Positions 33,870 through 44,758 of a stretch of 64,000 nt of DNA are shown in pieces. Numbering within the stretch: the first letter of the stretch is position 1; the number at the start of each line of letters is the position of its first letter. The translations under genes and the position numbers were made by a program. The stretch comes from [Mycobacterium] crassicus (GTDB lineage: Bacteria > Actinomycetota > Actinomycetes > Mycobacteriales > Mycobacteriaceae), in the NCBI RefSeq assembly GCF_020181615.1, contig NZ_CP084029.1, forward strand, positions 1,985,397-2,049,396, given 5' to 3'. The notes beneath the pieces are model-generated. The model did not search any database, had not been told where the DNA came from, and was given only the letters and a program-made list of their open reading frames with translations.

Positions 33870-34561
33870 TGGGTCGATGTTACGCGGGGCCCGGAATGGT
33901 CGCGCACCGGCAGCAGTCCGTCGAGGGCGGCGACGACCGAGTCGGCCACCGCTGCTCGAACATCATCCACGCTGGTCAGGCGGCCTAACTCCGCTGACAG
34001 TGACGTCACGCCGGCGTCGCTGATCCCGCACGGCACGATCGAGTTGAACGCATTGAGGTCACAATCACAGTTGAGCGCGAATCCGTGCAGGGTGGTCGCG
34101 CGGGCCACCCGCACACCGATCGCGGCGATCTTGCGCGCGGGGCGGCCATCGCCGGCGGGCAGCCACACCCCAGACCTGCCGTCTACCCGAATGGTGTTGA
34201 GGCCCAGGGTGTTACACACCTCGATAAGTGACTCTTCCAGGCGCCGTACGTAGTTGACCACATCCAGGGGCTCGGTGAGCCCGATCACCGGATAACCCAC
34301 CAGCTGCCCGGGGCCGTGCCAGGTGATCTTGCCGCCACGGTCGGTGTCGACCACGGGGGTGCCGTCGAGCGGGCGTTCCTGTGGCTCGGTGCGCCGTCCG
34401 GCGGTGTAGACCGGGGGGTGCTCGAGCAGCAGCAGGGTGTCCGGGCCGCCGGTCGCCCTGGCCTCGGCCAGGTCACGCTGCAGTTGCCAGGCTGTGCCGT
34501 AGTCGACGGTGTCCAGCTGTCGAACGTCGATCGGTGCGGAGCTGGACCGGATGGACGTCAT
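33866..34561 (-). CDS. lipB: Octanoyltransferase
   Basis: Transfers octanoyl from acyl carrier protein to lipoyl domains, the first step in lipoate synthesis. 231 residues. [17 protein letters not shown] (about 75-91) is the family signature. Lys144 (ARKIAAIG) and Cys178 (SIVPCGI) match the M. tuberculosis catalytic dyad Lys142 and Cys176. ATG at 34561 with TAGCCT 6 nt upstream. Confidence 0.96.
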   Translation of the reverse strand: MTSIRSSSAPIDVRQLDTVDYGTAWQLQRDLAEARATGGPDTLLLLEHPPVYTAGRRTEPQERPLDGTPVVDTDRGGKITWHGPGQLVGYPVIGLTEPLDVVNYVRRLEESLIEVCNTLGLNTIRVDGRSGVWLPAGDGRPARKIAAIGVRVARATTLHGFALNCDCDLNAFNSIVPCGISDAGVTSLSAELGRLTSVDDVRAAVADSVVAALDGLLPVRDHSGPRVTSTQ

Positions 34562-34567
34562 GATCGC

Positions 34568-34573
34568 AGGCTA
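34568..34573 (-). promoter_or_regulatory. -10 element of lipB, leaderless start
   Basis: Minus-strand TAGCCT is 6 nt before the ATG. Confidence 0.45.
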
Positions 34574-34665
34574 CTCGGACCGCAAGCACCCGCTCCAACG
34601 GCCGCCGCGCGCGAAGCCGCCGTCACGCTCGGTGCGGGTTGGCCGGAAGGTCGGGATGCGCGGAG

Positions 34666-35568
34666 CTACAGCGGGGTTGGGCGGCGGGTGGCGTAGCCGA
34701 GGGCTTCGCCGATGGTGTTGTGCCGGAATTGGAAACCGGCATGTTCCAGCGCGGCGGGGATGGCTCGCTGTCCGGTGAGCAGGCTGTCGGCGAACTCGCC
34801 GAGCCCGGCGCGCACCACGAAACCGGGCAGCAGCATCGGGGTGGGACGCTGGACCGCGCGTCCCAGCGCGGCGGTGAACTCGGCGTTGGTCACCGGCGCC
34901 GGGCCGGTCATGTTCACGGGCCCGGACAGCGTGTCATGCGAGATCGCGAACAACAGTGCCCGCACCTCGTCCTCCATGCTGATCCAGGACATGTACTGCC
35001 GGCCGTTGCCGAGCCGGGCGCCGAGTCCGAGGGAGAACAGCGGCCGCAGGCGGCCCATGGCGCCGCCCGAGGGCGCCAGCACGATGCCGGTGCGGGCCAA
35101 CACCACCCGGGTGCCGGCCCGTTGGGCCGACCCGGTTGCCGATTCCCAGTCCCGGGCGAGCCGGGCCAGGAACCCGGTGCCCGCCGAGGCGGTTTCGTCG
35201 ATCGTTCGATCGCGGGTGTCGCCGTAGTAACCGACCCCGCTGGCGTTGACCAACACCGGCACGCCGGCGTCGGCGACGGCGTCGGACAGCACCTCGGTGG
35301 GGGTGATGCGGCTGTCGCGCAGGCTCTGCTTGAACGCCCCCGACCAACGTCGCTGGCCGAGGTTGACGCCACACAGATTGACCACGGCGTCGACACCGCG
35401 CAACGATCCGCTGTCCAGGTCGCCGGTCTCGGGATCCCAGTGCAGCTCAGCGGAGTTCGCCGGTGCGCGGCGCACGATGCGGATCACCTCGTGGTCGGCG
35501 GTACGCAGCGCCGAGATCAGAGCGGAGCCGATCAGCCCGGATGAGCCGGCGATTGCGACCCTGGCCAC
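34666..35568 (-). CDS. TIGR01777 / SDR-type epimerase (Rv2216-like)
   Basis: 300 residues. The N-terminal NAD(P) fold has [14 protein letters not shown] (residues 4-17, GxxGxxG). [24 protein letters not shown] and the C-terminal DUF1731 domain ([29 protein letters not shown]) are typical of the YfcH/TIGR01777 family. Function unknown; one E. coli member binds NADP. It starts 13 nt after dlaT and probably shares its transcript. Confidence 0.9.
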   Translation of the reverse strand: MARVAIAGSSGLIGSALISALRTADHEVIRIVRRAPANSAELHWDPETGDLDSGSLRGVDAVVNLCGVNLGQRRWSGAFKQSLRDSRITPTEVLSDAVADAGVPVLVNASGVGYYGDTRDRTIDETASAGTGFLARLARDWESATGSAQRAGTRVVLARTGIVLAPSGGAMGRLRPLFSLGLGARLGNGRQYMSWISMEDEVRALLFAISHDTLSGPVNMTGPAPVTNAEFTAALGRAVQRPTPMLLPGFVVRAGLGEFADSLLTGQRAIPAALEHAGFQFRHNTIGEALGYATRRPTPL

Positions 35569-35580
35569 GCGGAGCCCCCC

Positions 35581-37323
35581 TTACAAGCCGAGCTCGGCTT
35601 CGAATTCGCCTTCCTCGAGCCGGTTGCGGATCGTGGTCACGAACCTTCCGGCGTCGGCACCGTCGATGAGGCGGTGGTCGTAGGTCAGTGGCAGGTAGCA
35701 GATCGAGCGCACGCCGACCGACTCGTTGCCGGCCTCGTCGATGACGACCCGCGGTCTCTTGACGATGGCGCCGGTGCCGAGCATGGCCGCCTGCGGCGGG
35801 ACCAGGATCGGCGTGTCGAACAGCGCGCCCTGGCTGCCGATGTTGGTGATCGTGAACGTGCCGCCGGACAATTCGTCGGGCTTCAGGCCGCCCGACCGCG
35901 CCCGGGCGGCGATGTCGGCGATGGCGCGTGCCAGCCCCGCCAGCGACAGGTCGCCGGCGTTGTGGATCACCGGGGACAGCAGCCCCTGGTCGGTGTCGAC
36001 CGCGAAGCCCAGGTGCTCGGCGTCGTAGTAGGTGATCTCACCGGTGTCCTCGTTGTAGCTGGCGTTGACGTTCGGGTGTGCCTTGAGTGCGTCGATCACC
36101 GCGCGGGCGATGAACGGCAGGTAGGTCAGGTTGACGCCCTCGCGCTCGGCGAAGTCGGCCTTCGCCCGGGCCCGCAACGCCACGATCCTGGTCATGTCGA
36201 CCTCGTGGGTCTGGGTGAGCTGAGCGGTGGCCTGCAGCGACTCGCGGGTCTTCTTGGCGGTGAGCTGCCGGATCCGGTTGGCCTTGGCGGTAGTGCCGCG
36301 CAGGTGCGCCAGGGCCGACGCCGGCGCGGCAGCCGGGGTGGGAGCTCCCGCCGGCTTGGCGGCCGGAGCGGCCGGAGCCTTCTGCTGTTCGGCGAAGGCC
36401 AGCACGTCCTGCTTGCGGATCCGCCCGCCGACACCGGTGCCGGCCACGCGGCTCAGGTCGACGCTGTTGTCGGCGGCGAGCTTGCGCACCAGCGGGGTGA
36501 CATAGGGCGTGGCATCCGCGGCGGCCTCGGCCGGCGCCGCAGGTGCAGGGGCTGCCGGGGCCGGTGCAGGTGCGGCGGGTGCCGGGGGTGCCGGAGTCGG
36601 CTGCGGGGCGGGAGGCGGTGTCGGCGCGGGTGCCGGAGCCGGCGCCGCGGGTGCCGGGGCCGGCGCCGCGGGTGCCGGGGCCGGGGCAGCCGCGGAGGCC
36701 GAACCGATCCTGGCCAGCTCGCCGCCGACCTCGACGGTGGCGTCCTCCCCGGCGGTGATCGTCAGCAGGGTGCCCGCCACTGGCGACGGAATCTCGGTGT
36801 CGACCTTGTCGGTGGAGACCTCCACCAACGGCTCGTCGACGGCAACCGAATCGCCGACCTGCTTCAGCCAGCGTGTCACGGTGCCCTCGGTGACCGACTC
36901 GCCCAACTCGGGCATCAGCACCGGGGTGCCGCCGCCGGCCGGCGCCGCCGCGGGCGCGGGAGCGGCGGGCGCGGGAGCCGCGGGTGCGGCAGCTACGGGA
37001 GCGGGCTCGGCCGCGGGTGCCGGCGCGGCGGGCGCTGCCGGAGCGGCGGGCGCTGCCGGCGCGGGGGCGGTCGCAGTGCTTTCACTGGCGTCGCCGATCA
37101 CCGCCAGCTCGCCGCCGACCTCGACCGTGTCGTCCTCCTGGGCGACGATCTTGGTCAACACACCCGAGGCCGGTGCCGGGATCTCGGTGTCGACCTTGTC
37201 GGTGGACACCTCCAGCAGCGGCTCGTCGACCTCGACCGTGTCGCCCTCCTTTTTGAGCCAGCGGGTCACGGTTCCCTCGGTCACGCTCTCACCGAGGGCG
37301 GGCATCTGGACTGAGAAGGCCAT
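35581..37323 (-). CDS. dlaT: Dihydrolipoamide acyltransferase E2 (DlaT/SucB)
   Basis: E2 core of pyruvate dehydrogenase and of peroxynitrite reductase/peroxidase in M. tuberculosis. 580 residues: two lipoyl domains (about 1-80 and 137-210) each with [10 protein letters not shown] bearing the lipoylated lysine (Lys43 in the first), joined by long Ala/Pro linkers; a peripheral-subunit-binding domain ([28 protein letters not shown]); and the catalytic domain ending in [13 protein letters not shown] with His550 and Asp554. Slightly longer than the M. tuberculosis protein, mostly in linkers. The Ala/Pro-coding linkers give long false ORFs on the other strand. Confidence 0.96.
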   Translation of the reverse strand: MAFSVQMPALGESVTEGTVTRWLKKEGDTVEVDEPLLEVSTDKVDTEIPAPASGVLTKIVAQEDDTVEVGGELAVIGDASESTATAPAPAAPAAPAAPAAPAPAAEPAPVAAAPAAPAPAAPAPAAAPAGGGTPVLMPELGESVTEGTVTRWLKQVGDSVAVDEPLVEVSTDKVDTEIPSPVAGTLLTITAGEDATVEVGGELARIGSASAAAPAPAPAAPAPAPAAPAPAPAPTPPPAPQPTPAPPAPAAPAPAPAAPAPAAPAEAAADATPYVTPLVRKLAADNSVDLSRVAGTGVGGRIRKQDVLAFAEQQKAPAAPAAKPAGAPTPAAAPASALAHLRGTTAKANRIRQLTAKKTRESLQATAQLTQTHEVDMTRIVALRARAKADFAEREGVNLTYLPFIARAVIDALKAHPNVNASYNEDTGEITYYDAEHLGFAVDTDQGLLSPVIHNAGDLSLAGLARAIADIAARARSGGLKPDELSGGTFTITNIGSQGALFDTPILVPPQAAMLGTGAIVKRPRVVIDEAGNESVGVRSICYLPLTYDHRLIDGADAGRFVTTIRNRLEEGEFEAELGL

Positions 37324-37543
37324 CGTTGTTGACTCCTCGCTCGATCGATCGCTGCACGTCGTTCCCTGGATACCACCTCACTGGTGGGGCGTTGCGGTGT
37401 CCAGGCTGAACTGTCGAAAACCATCCTGTCACTTCGGAGTCACCGGCACACACCGAGGTGGCGGTCGGGGTGTCGTCGGCACCTGTGCGGTACCGCCGGT
37501 AGCACAGTCCGCCAAAGCGCCACTGCCGCCACCGCGGCGTCGC

Positions 37544-37549
37544 TAACAT
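37544..37549 (+). promoter_or_regulatory. -10 element before the 37.6-kb membrane protein gene
   Basis: TAACAT is 7 nt before the ATG at 37557; no ribosome binding site is visible. Confidence 0.5.
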
Positions 37550-37556
37550 CTCGCGG

Positions 37557-38456
37557 ATGCCCGTTGAGCACTGTGAGCTGTGGACCGGATTCGACATATC
37601 CATCGTGGCCCGCAACTACGCGCAGCTGGCCGGAGTGCTGGCTGGTTTCGCGTTCGTCGTCATCAATCTGGTGCTGGACCGTGCCTACCGGCGTCGCGGC
37701 GATGGCGTTCCGGATCCACGTGAGGTCGAACACGAGACCCTCACCGGCGTAGCGCTGATGAACGCATTTCTCGGGCTGTTCCTGGCTGCGGTGCAATACA
37801 GTCTGTTGGCCGGCGAACAGGGTTGCGCGGTGACCAGCGGCCGCGCAATGTCCGCAGAACTGTTGGGCGGCATATCATTTGTGGCCGCGCTCTACATGCT
37901 GCTTTACGCCATCGTGCAGTTCGTATCGGGAAGCGCCGGAGCTCTGATCAGACACTGCGTGTTCATCGTGGCGGTCCTGGTCCCGCCGATCGCGGTGTTC
38001 TTCGTGGAGGCGACGCTGACCGATCTGGCGCTCTCGCTGGGCGATCCGCAGACACGCCGCCCGTTGCAGCCGCTGTGGGACGACGCCAACCGGTTGTCCC
38101 TGCCCATCACGGTGGCCCTCGCCGCCGTCTGCGCAGTCGGATGGTTCCTCGGGCGCCGCAGGCGACGCAGCGAATCGCCGATCGGGCCCATGGCCGGGCG
38201 CATTCGGACGGCCTTTCCGTATTTGAGCACCGCCGTGATCATCGCGGCGATCATTCGCTCGATGGCGGCGCTGCCGAAAACCGATGCGGCAGCACACCTC
38301 AGCTCGACAGAAGCCTGGCTCTGGGTGGCCGTGTTCGCCGTATTGATGCTCGTTCAAAGTGTGGCGCTGTCATTTCAACAAGGCGTCGAAAACCCGCATC
38401 GCCCCGGGAGAACCGAGAGCGCGGAAAGCCGAGCGAGCGCGGTCGGCACCGCCTGA
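37557..38456 (+). CDS. Membrane protein of unknown function, 299 aa
   Basis: About seven hydrophobic segments (about residues 23-40, 65-85, 102-122, 130-150, 180-198, 220-237, 252-272). A conserved-looking YAQLAGVLAGFAFVVI at the first helix resembles other actinobacterial unknown membrane proteins. No transport or enzyme motifs. Inserted between dlaT and pepB, where M. tuberculosis has other genes. It is convergent with pepB with 12 bp between stops. I do not recognise a named family. Confidence 0.75.
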   Translation: MPVEHCELWTGFDISIVARNYAQLAGVLAGFAFVVINLVLDRAYRRRGDGVPDPREVEHETLTGVALMNAFLGLFLAAVQYSLLAGEQGCAVTSGRAMSAELLGGISFVAALYMLLYAIVQFVSGSAGALIRHCVFIVAVLVPPIAVFFVEATLTDLALSLGDPQTRRPLQPLWDDANRLSLPITVALAAVCAVGWFLGRRRRRSESPIGPMAGRIRTAFPYLSTAVIIAAIIRSMAALPKTDAAAHLSSTEAWLWVAVFAVLMLVQSVALSFQQGVENPHRPGRTESAESRASAVGTA

Positions 38457-38468
38457 CGCCCGGCCGCT

Positions 38469-40022
38469 TCAGCCGTTCGCGACGATGTCTTCCAGTACCG
38501 CGAACATGGTGCGGGTCGGCACCCCGGTCCCGCCCTTGCCGGTGTAGCCCCAGGCGCCGCCGGAGTTGTAGGCCGGTCCGGCGACATCGATGTGCACCCA
38601 GTCGACTCCGTCGGCCACGAACTCGCGCAGGTACACCCCGGCGACCAGCATGCCGGCGAACCGTTGACCACTGACGTTGGCCAGGTCGGCCACCGTCGAC
38701 TTCAGGTCCTCTTTGAGCTCGTCGGGCAGCGGCATCGCCCAACCGTTCTCGCCCACGTTCTGCGAGATCGCGGCCACCCGGTCGCGGAACTCGTCTGAGC
38801 CCATGACACCGGGGATGCGTGCGCCGAGCGCCACCGTCTGCGCGCCGGTCAGCGTCGAGGTCTCGATCAGATAGTCCGGGTTGTCCTCGCAGGCCCGAAC
38901 GATCGCGTCGGCCAGGATCAGCCGGCCCTCGGCATCGGTGTTGAGCACCTCGACCGTGATCCCGCCGTACTGGGTGAGCACGTCGCCGGGGCGCTGCGCG
39001 GTCGATGACGGCATGTTCTCGGCCATCGGCACGGTCGCGGTCACGTCGATCGGCAAGCCGCGGCGCGCGGCCAACGACACGGTGGCGATCACCGCGGCCG
39101 CCCCGCCCATGTCGGAGGTCATGTGATGCATGGACGCGGCGGGTTTGATCGAGATGCCGCCGGTGTCGAAGGTGATGCCCTTACCCACCAGCGCGACCTT
39201 CTTCGCGCCGTCGGGACGGTCGAGCAGACGTGACCCGTGGTGGGTCAGTCGGACCAGCCGAGGCGGGCGCGAGGAACCCTTGCCGACACCGACCACGCCG
39301 CCGAAGCCCGCCTCGGCCAGTTGCTGCTCGTCGAGCACCTCGACTTCCAGCCCGGCGGCTTCGCCCAGCGCGCGGGCGCGTTCGGCGAACTCGGCCGGAA
39401 ACAGGTGACTCGGCGGGGTGTTGACGAAGTCCCGCGCGGTGGCCACCGCCGCGGCGATGTCGGTGCCGCGCGCCACCTGCTCCTCGGCGTCGGCCGCGGT
39501 GGACAGCACGCGCACGGCGCCCAGGCCCGGCTCCTTGGGGGCGGTCTTGTCACTACGGAACGCGGTGAAGCGGTAGGCACCCAGCAGCAGTCCCTCCACG
39601 CCGGCGGCGAGTACCCCGTCACCGGGCAGCCCGCCCAGGCCGCTGATCACCGTCGCGGTGCCGTTGAGCGCCCGCGCCGCACTGCCGGCCGCCTTGCGGA
39701 CCGTGTCGGCCGGCCAGGAATCCCGCGGCTTGCCCAGCCCGACCGTCAATACGCTGGCCACCGGCAGCGACGCCACGACCAGACGGTTCACCTGTTCGCT
39801 GCCGCCCTTGGCGCCCACCGCGCGCAGTGCGGCCTCGATCTCGGCGACCGCCTCGGCGGGCAGCGCCGGGGTTGTCGCGGCCACGGTGGCGCCGGCCGCG
39901 GATGCCTCCGCGTCGTCGTCAGCCGAAACTACCGGGACGATCAGCACCGCTTCGTCGGCGCTCGACGGCAGCGCTGCGGTGACGGTGACGGCGGGGGACT
40001 GGTAACCGGGTTCGGTGCTCAC
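38469..40022 (-). CDS. pepB: Leucyl aminopeptidase (M17)
   Basis: 517 residues. Cytosolic hexameric zinc or manganese peptidase that removes N-terminal residues. The M17 catalytic half has [16 protein letters not shown] (metal-binding Lys and Asp, about 268-283), [11 protein letters not shown] and the signature [13 protein letters not shown]. The N-terminal macro-like domain is less conserved. GTG at 40022 is chosen because the longer frame upstream is antisense-like sequence over the adenylyl cyclase gene. Starts 12 nt after the cyclase stop, so the two are likely co-transcribed. Confidence 0.95.
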   Translation of the reverse strand: MSTEPGYQSPAVTVTAALPSSADEAVLIVPVVSADDDAEASAAGATVAATTPALPAEAVAEIEAALRAVGAKGGSEQVNRLVVASLPVASVLTVGLGKPRDSWPADTVRKAAGSAARALNGTATVISGLGGLPGDGVLAAGVEGLLLGAYRFTAFRSDKTAPKEPGLGAVRVLSTAADAEEQVARGTDIAAAVATARDFVNTPPSHLFPAEFAERARALGEAAGLEVEVLDEQQLAEAGFGGVVGVGKGSSRPPRLVRLTHHGSRLLDRPDGAKKVALVGKGITFDTGGISIKPAASMHHMTSDMGGAAAVIATVSLAARRGLPIDVTATVPMAENMPSSTAQRPGDVLTQYGGITVEVLNTDAEGRLILADAIVRACEDNPDYLIETSTLTGAQTVALGARIPGVMGSDEFRDRVAAISQNVGENGWAMPLPDELKEDLKSTVADLANVSGQRFAGMLVAGVYLREFVADGVDWVHIDVAGPAYNSGGAWGYTGKGGTGVPTRTMFAVLEDIVANG

Positions 40023-40033
40023 AGGGCTCCACC

Positions 40034-41122
40034 CTAGCGATTCGACGCCGACCGCAGCTCGTACGCCGTGATGGGTTCGTCGAAGCCCTTGAGCGTCAAC
40101 GGTTCCTGACGGATCGCCTCCCACTCCGGCAGGCTTTGGTGCAGTTCGGCAGCGGCGAGGATCTGGCTGGGGGCCGCAGCGTCCACCAGGCGGGCGGCCA
40201 GGTTGACCGGGGTGCCGAAGTAGTCGCCGTTGATCGCCAGCACCTCCCCGTAGGCCAGGCCGGCCCGCACCCGAAGTCCGGCCGCCCGGGCCTTCGGATG
40301 GTTGACCAGATCGGCGGCCGCCTTGGCCAGCAGATTCGGCGTCGAGCTCACCCACATCACGGCGTCGCCGATGAACTTGACCACCCGCCCGCCGTCGGCG
40401 TGCACCACGTCGGCGACGCTGCCGCCGAACTCGGTGAGCAGCGCCGCCAGCTCCGCGGCGGTGAGCACCTGGGTCAGCGTGGTGAAGCCGGTCAGATCGG
40501 CGAACCCGATACCGCACAGGATGCTCGCCGACGGTCCGCCCTCCAGACCCTCGAGGAAGGTCCGGTGGCTGACCTGATGCTGGCGATGGACGGCATCGAT
40601 CATCGCGCCGATGCGGGGGATGTACTGGGCGACCGACCGCCAGGCCCGCGCGGTGCGGAGCTCGCTTTGGGTGTGGCCCAGCCAGACGTTGGGCTCGGTG
40701 AGCCGGATCATCGACGACTCGGCCTCGGCCAGCCGCGCCATCGTCGCCCCGAGGACCCGCAGGAAGCCGTCGACAGGCTCCCCGAGGTAGGACCGCATCT
40801 GGACCCAGGTGGCCAGCCCGTCGACGTCGGCCTGGCTCAGCGCGGGCGTGTCCGGGCCGGGGACATTCAGGCCGAGCATCGTCCAGGCTCGTTCGACCTC
40901 ACAGACGGCAACTCCGAGCGCCTCGGCGGCGGTCTGGAACGAGTAGATCGGCGGCCCCGAGCGACCCACCTCGTCGCCGGCCAGCCCGAACAGCCGGCCT
41001 CGCCGCTCGGCGTCGGCCATCTGCTCGACGGTGAAGCCGAGGCCGTGCAGATACTCCACCAGGCCGGCGCGGTCCCGCGCGTCGGTGATTCCCGCTGCTT
41101 CGAGCGCCTCCCAATCGACCAC
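40034..41122 (-). CDS. Class III adenylyl cyclase (Rv2212-like)
   Basis: 362 residues: an N-terminal pH-sensor-type helical domain (about 1-190) and a class III cyclase domain (about 205-362) with [13 protein letters not shown] (first metal Asp), [13 protein letters not shown] (second Asp, and Lys for adenine) and [14 protein letters not shown] (transition-state Asn). The family makes cAMP; the M. tuberculosis homologue responds to pH and fatty acids. The N-terminus starts with GTG at 41122, 32 nt from the divergent gcvT. Confidence 0.92.
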   Translation of the reverse strand: MVDWEALEAAGITDARDRAGLVEYLHGLGFTVEQMADAERRGRLFGLAGDEVGRSGPPIYSFQTAAEALGVAVCEVERAWTMLGLNVPGPDTPALSQADVDGLATWVQMRSYLGEPVDGFLRVLGATMARLAEAESSMIRLTEPNVWLGHTQSELRTARAWRSVAQYIPRIGAMIDAVHRQHQVSHRTFLEGLEGGPSASILCGIGFADLTGFTTLTQVLTAAELAALLTEFGGSVADVVHADGGRVVKFIGDAVMWVSSTPNLLAKAAADLVNHPKARAAGLRVRAGLAYGEVLAINGDYFGTPVNLAARLVDAAAPSQILAAAELHQSLPEWEAIRQEPLTLKGFDEPITAYELRSASNR

Positions 41123-41154
41123 CCCACCCAGTGTGCCGATTAGGGTGGTTTGAC

Positions 41155-42249
41155 GTGAGCGAACTGCAACACGGACCCCTGGAAGATCGCCACCGCGAGC
41201 TGGGCGCCAGCTTCGCCGAGTTCGGCGGCTGGCTGATGCCGGTGTCCTATGCCGGCACCGTCGCCGAGCACAACGCCACCCGCAGCGCGGTGAGCCTGTT
41301 CGATGTCAGCCATCTGGGCAAGGCGACTGTGGCCGGCCCGGGTGCGGCCGAGTTCGTCAACGCCACGCTCACCAACGACCTGAATCGGATCGGGCCGGGC
41401 AAGGCGCAATACACGTTCTGCTGCAACGAATCCGGTGGTGTCATCGACGACCTGATCGCGTATTACATCGCCGACGACGAGATCTTCCTGGTACCCAACG
41501 CCGCCAACACCGCGGCGGTGGTGGCCGCTCTGCTGGCGGCGGCCCCGGCGGGGGTGACGATCACCGACGAGCACCGTTCGCGCGCGGTGCTGGCGGTGCA
41601 GGGCCCGCAGGCGACCGAGGTGCTCACCGGCCTGGGCCTTCCGACCGAGATGGACTACATGGGCTTCGCGGACGCCGGCTACGACGGCGTGCCCGTCCGG
41701 GTGTGTCGTAGCGGCTACACCGGTGAACACGGCTACGAACTGCTGCCGGCCTGGGAGAAGGCCGGCGTGGTGTTCGACGCGCTGGTGGCCGCGGTGAAGA
41801 AGCTCGGGGGAGAGCTCGCCGGTCTGGGGGCCCGCGACACGCTGCGCACCGAGATGGGATATCCGCTGCACGGCCACGAACTGTCGCCGACGATCTCGCC
41901 GCTGCAGGCCCGTTGCGGCTGGGCGATCGGGTGGAAGAAGGAGGCCTTCTTCGGCCGCGAGGCACTGCTGGCCGAGAAGACGGCCGGCCCGGCACGGCTG
42001 TTGCGCGGGCTGCGTGCGACCGGTCGGGGTGTGCTGCGGCCCGAGCTGGCGGTGCTCGACGGCGACCGGCAGGTGGGGATCACCACCTCGGGTACGTTCT
42101 CGCCGACGTTGAAGGCCGGTATCGCGCTGGCGCTGATCGACGCCGACGCCGGGATCGAGGACGGCGCGCAACTCACCGTCGACGTGCGCGGCCGTGCGGT
42201 CGAGTGCGAGGTGGTGAAGCCGCCGTTTGTGACGGCAAAAACCCGCTAG
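41155..42249 (+). CDS. gcvT: Glycine cleavage system T protein (aminomethyltransferase)
   Basis: 364 residues. Releases ammonia from the aminomethyl group on lipoylated H protein and makes 5,10-methylene-[15 protein letters not shown] and [14 protein letters not shown] (N-terminal folate barrel), Asp in FADLTG-equivalent [26 protein letters not shown] and [18 protein letters not shown] are all in family order. GTG at 41155 with TAGGGT 8 nt upstream. Its lipoyl dependence links it to lipA/lipB nearby; no glycine riboswitch is visible in the short leader. Confidence 0.95.
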   Translation: MSELQHGPLEDRHRELGASFAEFGGWLMPVSYAGTVAEHNATRSAVSLFDVSHLGKATVAGPGAAEFVNATLTNDLNRIGPGKAQYTFCCNESGGVIDDLIAYYIADDEIFLVPNAANTAAVVAALLAAAPAGVTITDEHRSRAVLAVQGPQATEVLTGLGLPTEMDYMGFADAGYDGVPVRVCRSGYTGEHGYELLPAWEKAGVVFDALVAAVKKLGGELAGLGARDTLRTEMGYPLHGHELSPTISPLQARCGWAIGWKKEAFFGREALLAEKTAGPARLLRGLRATGRGVLRPELAVLDGDRQVGITTSGTFSPTLKAGIALALIDADAGIEDGAQLTVDVRGRAVECEVVKPPFVTAKTR

Positions 42250-42260
42250 CGCACCGCATA

Positions 42261-42266
42261 TACAAT
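42261..42266 (+). promoter_or_regulatory. -10 element of ilvE, leaderless start
   Basis: TACAAT, a near-consensus -10, ends 6 nt before the ATG at 42273, so transcription should begin at the start codon. Confidence 0.65.
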
Positions 42267-42272
42267 CGCTGC

Positions 42273-43379
42273 ATGAAAAGCGGCCTCCTCGAGTTCCACG
42301 TGTCGGTCACAGCGAACCCGACCCCGGACGAGGTGCGCGAATCCATTTTGGCGGACCCGGGTTTCGGTAAGTACCACAGCGATCACATGGTGTCGATCGA
42401 CTACACCGTGGACGCGGGTTGGCATAACGCCCGGGTGATGCCCTACGGGCCGATCGAGCTGGACCCGTCGGCGATCGTCCTGCACTACGCGCAGGAGGTG
42501 TTCGAGGGGCTCAAGGCCTACCGCTGGGCGGACGGCTCGATCGTGTCGTTCCGGCCCGAGTCCAACGCTGCCCGGATGCGGGCGTCGGCTCGGCGGCTGG
42601 CGATCCCGGAGCTTCCCGACGAACTGTTCATCGAGTCGCTGCGGCAGCTGATCGCGGTGGATTCGGCCTGGGTGCCGGCCGCCGGCGGCGAGGAGTCGCT
42701 GTATCTGCGGCCCTTCATCTTCGCCACCGAGCCGGGGTTGGGCGTGCGCCCGGCCAACGAGTACCGCTGCCTGGTGATGGCCTCGCCGGCCGGCGCGTAT
42801 TTCAAGGGCGGTATCAAACCGGTGAGCGTGTGGCTGTCGACGGAGTACGTGCGCGCCTGCCCGGGCGGCACCGGTGCCGCCAAGTTCGGCGGCAACTACG
42901 CCGCGTCGCTGGTGGCCCAGGCGCAGGCCGCCGACAACGGCTGCGACCAGGTGGTGTGGCTGGATGCGGCCGAACGGCGCTATGTCGAGGAGATGGGCGG
43001 GATGAACCTGTTCTTCGTCTTCGGCACCGGCGGGTCGGCTCGCCTGGTGACGCCGGAGCTGTCCGGCTCCCTGCTGCCCGGTATCACCCGGGATTCCTTG
43101 CTTCAGTTGGCAACCGACGCGGGGTTCGCGGTCGAGGAACGCAAGATCGACGTCGACGAGTGGCGGGACAAGGCTGCTACCGGTGAGATCACCGAGGTCT
43201 TCGCGTGTGGCACCGCCGCGGTCATCACGCCGGTGTCTCAGGTCAAGTCGGCCGAGGGGGAGTTCACCATCGCCGACGGTCAGCCCGGTGAGGTCACCAT
43301 GGCGCTGCGCGACACCCTGACCGGAATCCAGCGCGGCACCTTCGCCGACACCCACGGCTGGATGGCCCGACTGGACTGA
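42273..43379 (+). CDS. ilvE: Branched-chain amino-acid aminotransferase
   Basis: 368 residues, fold-type IV PLP enzyme that interconverts branched-chain amino acids and 2-oxo acids; in mycobacteria it also aminates methionine precursor. The PLP lysine is in [14 protein letters not shown] (about residue 203). Phosphate binding and signature [11 protein letters not shown] and [19 protein letters not shown] follow. ATG at 42273, 23 nt after gcvT but with its own -10. Confidence 0.95.
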   Translation: MKSGLLEFHVSVTANPTPDEVRESILADPGFGKYHSDHMVSIDYTVDAGWHNARVMPYGPIELDPSAIVLHYAQEVFEGLKAYRWADGSIVSFRPESNAARMRASARRLAIPELPDELFIESLRQLIAVDSAWVPAAGGEESLYLRPFIFATEPGLGVRPANEYRCLVMASPAGAYFKGGIKPVSVWLSTEYVRACPGGTGAAKFGGNYAASLVAQAQAADNGCDQVVWLDAAERRYVEEMGGMNLFFVFGTGGSARLVTPELSGSLLPGITRDSLLQLATDAGFAVEERKIDVDEWRDKAATGEITEVFACGTAAVITPVSQVKSAEGEFTIADGQPGEVTMALRDTLTGIQRGTFADTHGWMARLD

Positions 43380-43385
43380 GCGGGG

Positions 43386-44669
43386 TCACCCGACCGGGGC
43401 GGGTGTCCCGGGAGCGCCGTCGGGGCCGGCGGTGCCCCAGGTTGGCAGACCTTCTCCGCCCTGTCCGCCAGGTCCGGCGGCACCACCCACGGCACCACCG
43501 GTGCCGATGCCCCCATCCCCGCCGGCGCCGCCGTCCCCGCCAACGGCGCCGAGGCCGCCGGTTGCGCCGTGTCCGCCGTGGCCGGCGACATCACCCGCGC
43601 CGTAGCTGTTGCCGCCGTCCCCGCCGCGCCCGCCGTGGCCGCCGTGACCCAGGTTGTCGGATGCGGTGGGCTGGGGCAACGGCGTGCCCCAACCGCCCAG
43701 GCCGCCCAGGCCTCCGTCGCCTCCATCGCCTGATGTGGTGCCGCCGTTGCCGCCGCGCCCGCCGTCGCCGCCGGTCCCGCCGTCGCCGGACAACACGAAG
43801 AGCCCGCGTCCGTGGCCGCCGCCCACCCCGGCGTAGCCGCCCCAACCGCCTGCCTCTCCGTCGCCGACGGCGCCCGCATCGGCCCCGGCGGCGCCGCGAC
43901 CGCCGTCGCCGCCGGTACCGCCCCTGCCGAACAGCAGGCCCGGCCCGTAGCCGCCGTAACCACCGAGCCCGCCGTCGTGTCCCATCCCGTTGGTCCCACC
44001 GGCCCCGCCCGATCCGCCGGTGCCGCCGACGCCCATCAGCCATCCGCCGTCCCCGCCGGTGCCGCCGCTTGATCCGCCGCCGCCCCCGTCGCCGCCGTTG
44101 CCGATCATTCCGGCGTCGCCGCCGCGGGCACCGAACTGGCCATTGTCGTAGGTGTATGCGTCACCGCCGTCGCCGAACAGCAGCCCGCCATGACCGCCAT
44201 CCGGATTCGACCAGGTGCCGTCCGCCCCGTTGCCGATCAGCAGCTGTCCACCACCGAACGTGTCGTTGATCCAGGTGCTGGTGGTGATGCCGGACGGGGT
44301 CGCCAGCCAGGCCTGCCCGGCGTCGTGTAGCGGGGTGTAGATCCAGGTGTCGAACAACTGGGCCGTGGTGGGATCGGTGGCTGCGGCGGCCGGCGACAGC
44401 GCACCGGGGTCGGCGAAACCGGCCAGGAAGGACTCCCAGCCGGTGCTGTTCAGGGCGCCGGCGGTGGTGTCGGGCTCCAGCCATGCCCAGCTGGCGGGAT
44501 CGAACAGGTCGACGATCCAGTCGGGCTCGGCCTGGGCCGGGGCTCCGGCCAGTGGGCTCATCCCGAACGCCAGGAAGGCACCTGTCGCGCTACCCAGCCC
44601 GATAAGCCGGCTGCGGCGCGTGACGGGGTGGGTGTGGCGACGATCCGTGCTGCGCCGATGAACAGACAT
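43386..44669 (-). CDS. PGRS-repeat protein with a signal peptide, no PE domain
   Basis: 427 residues. A basic N-terminus and signal segment (LIGLGSATGAFLAFGMSPLAGAPAQA) are followed by a unique region with Trp/Asp (WIVDLFDPASWAWLEPDT, about 54-135). From about residue 150 it is almost entirely GGxGG-type PGRS repeats (GGDGGRGGNGG). Typical PE_PGRS proteins have a 100-residue PE domain; here it is replaced by a conventional export signal. ATG at 44669 with GAGGGAGT upstream. Surface exposure is likely; calcium-binding nonapeptide character (GGDGG) is possible. Low complexity makes function assignment unsafe. Confidence 0.85.
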   Translation of the reverse strand: MSVHRRSTDRRHTHPVTRRSRLIGLGSATGAFLAFGMSPLAGAPAQAEPDWIVDLFDPASWAWLEPDTTAGALNSTGWESFLAGFADPGALSPAAAATDPTTAQLFDTWIYTPLHDAGQAWLATPSGITTSTWINDTFGGGQLLIGNGADGTWSNPDGGHGGLLFGDGGDAYTYDNGQFGARGGDAGMIGNGGDGGGGGSSGGTGGDGGWLMGVGGTGGSGGAGGTNGMGHDGGLGGYGGYGPGLLFGRGGTGGDGGRGAAGADAGAVGDGEAGGWGGYAGVGGGHGRGLFVLSGDGGTGGDGGRGGNGGTTSGDGGDGGLGGLGGWGTPLPQPTASDNLGHGGHGGRGGDGGNSYGAGDVAGHGGHGATGGLGAVGGDGGAGGDGGIGTGGAVGGAAGPGGQGGEGLPTWGTAGPDGAPGTPAPVG

Positions 44670-44693
44670 GATCCACTCCCTCAAAAGAATCCA

Positions 44694-44716
44694 AGCATCT
44701 GATAAGCGTTGATGCT
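44694..44716. promoter_or_regulatory. Inverted repeat AGCATC/GATGCT before the PGRS gene
   Basis: AGCATC (44694-44699) and GATGCT (44711-44716) flank an 11-nt AT-containing spacer, 25 to 47 bp upstream of the PGRS start. Likely part of its promoter or operator. Confidence 0.4.
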
Positions 44717-44738
44717 ATGGCTGCTGAGAAGGAGGCGA

Positions 44739-44758
44739 TGCAGTAGTCGACTACTGCA
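44739..44758. promoter_or_regulatory. Perfect 20-bp palindrome before the PGRS gene
   Basis: The half-site TGCAGTAGTC is exactly repeated in inverse with no spacer. The centre is 79-80 bp upstream of the PGRS start codon. Palindromes of this length with a SalI-like centre (GTCGAC) look like dimeric regulator sites (TetR-type). The region between here and 44848 holds no gene that I can support. Confidence 0.6.

Noticed and set aside
35674..37314. A 546-codon plus-strand frame opposite dlaT, rich in Gly/Arg/Cys
   Set aside because: It arises from the Ala/Pro linker codons of dlaT read backwards.
37557..38456. Calling this membrane protein a transporter
   Set aside because: There are several hydrophobic segments but no conserved transporter motifs, so only the membrane location is claimed.
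38469..40517. A longer start for pepB at 40517
   Set aside because: Codons 1-165 of that frame are antisense to the adenylyl cyclase gene and Arg/Gly-rich; the GTG at 40022 gives the family length.
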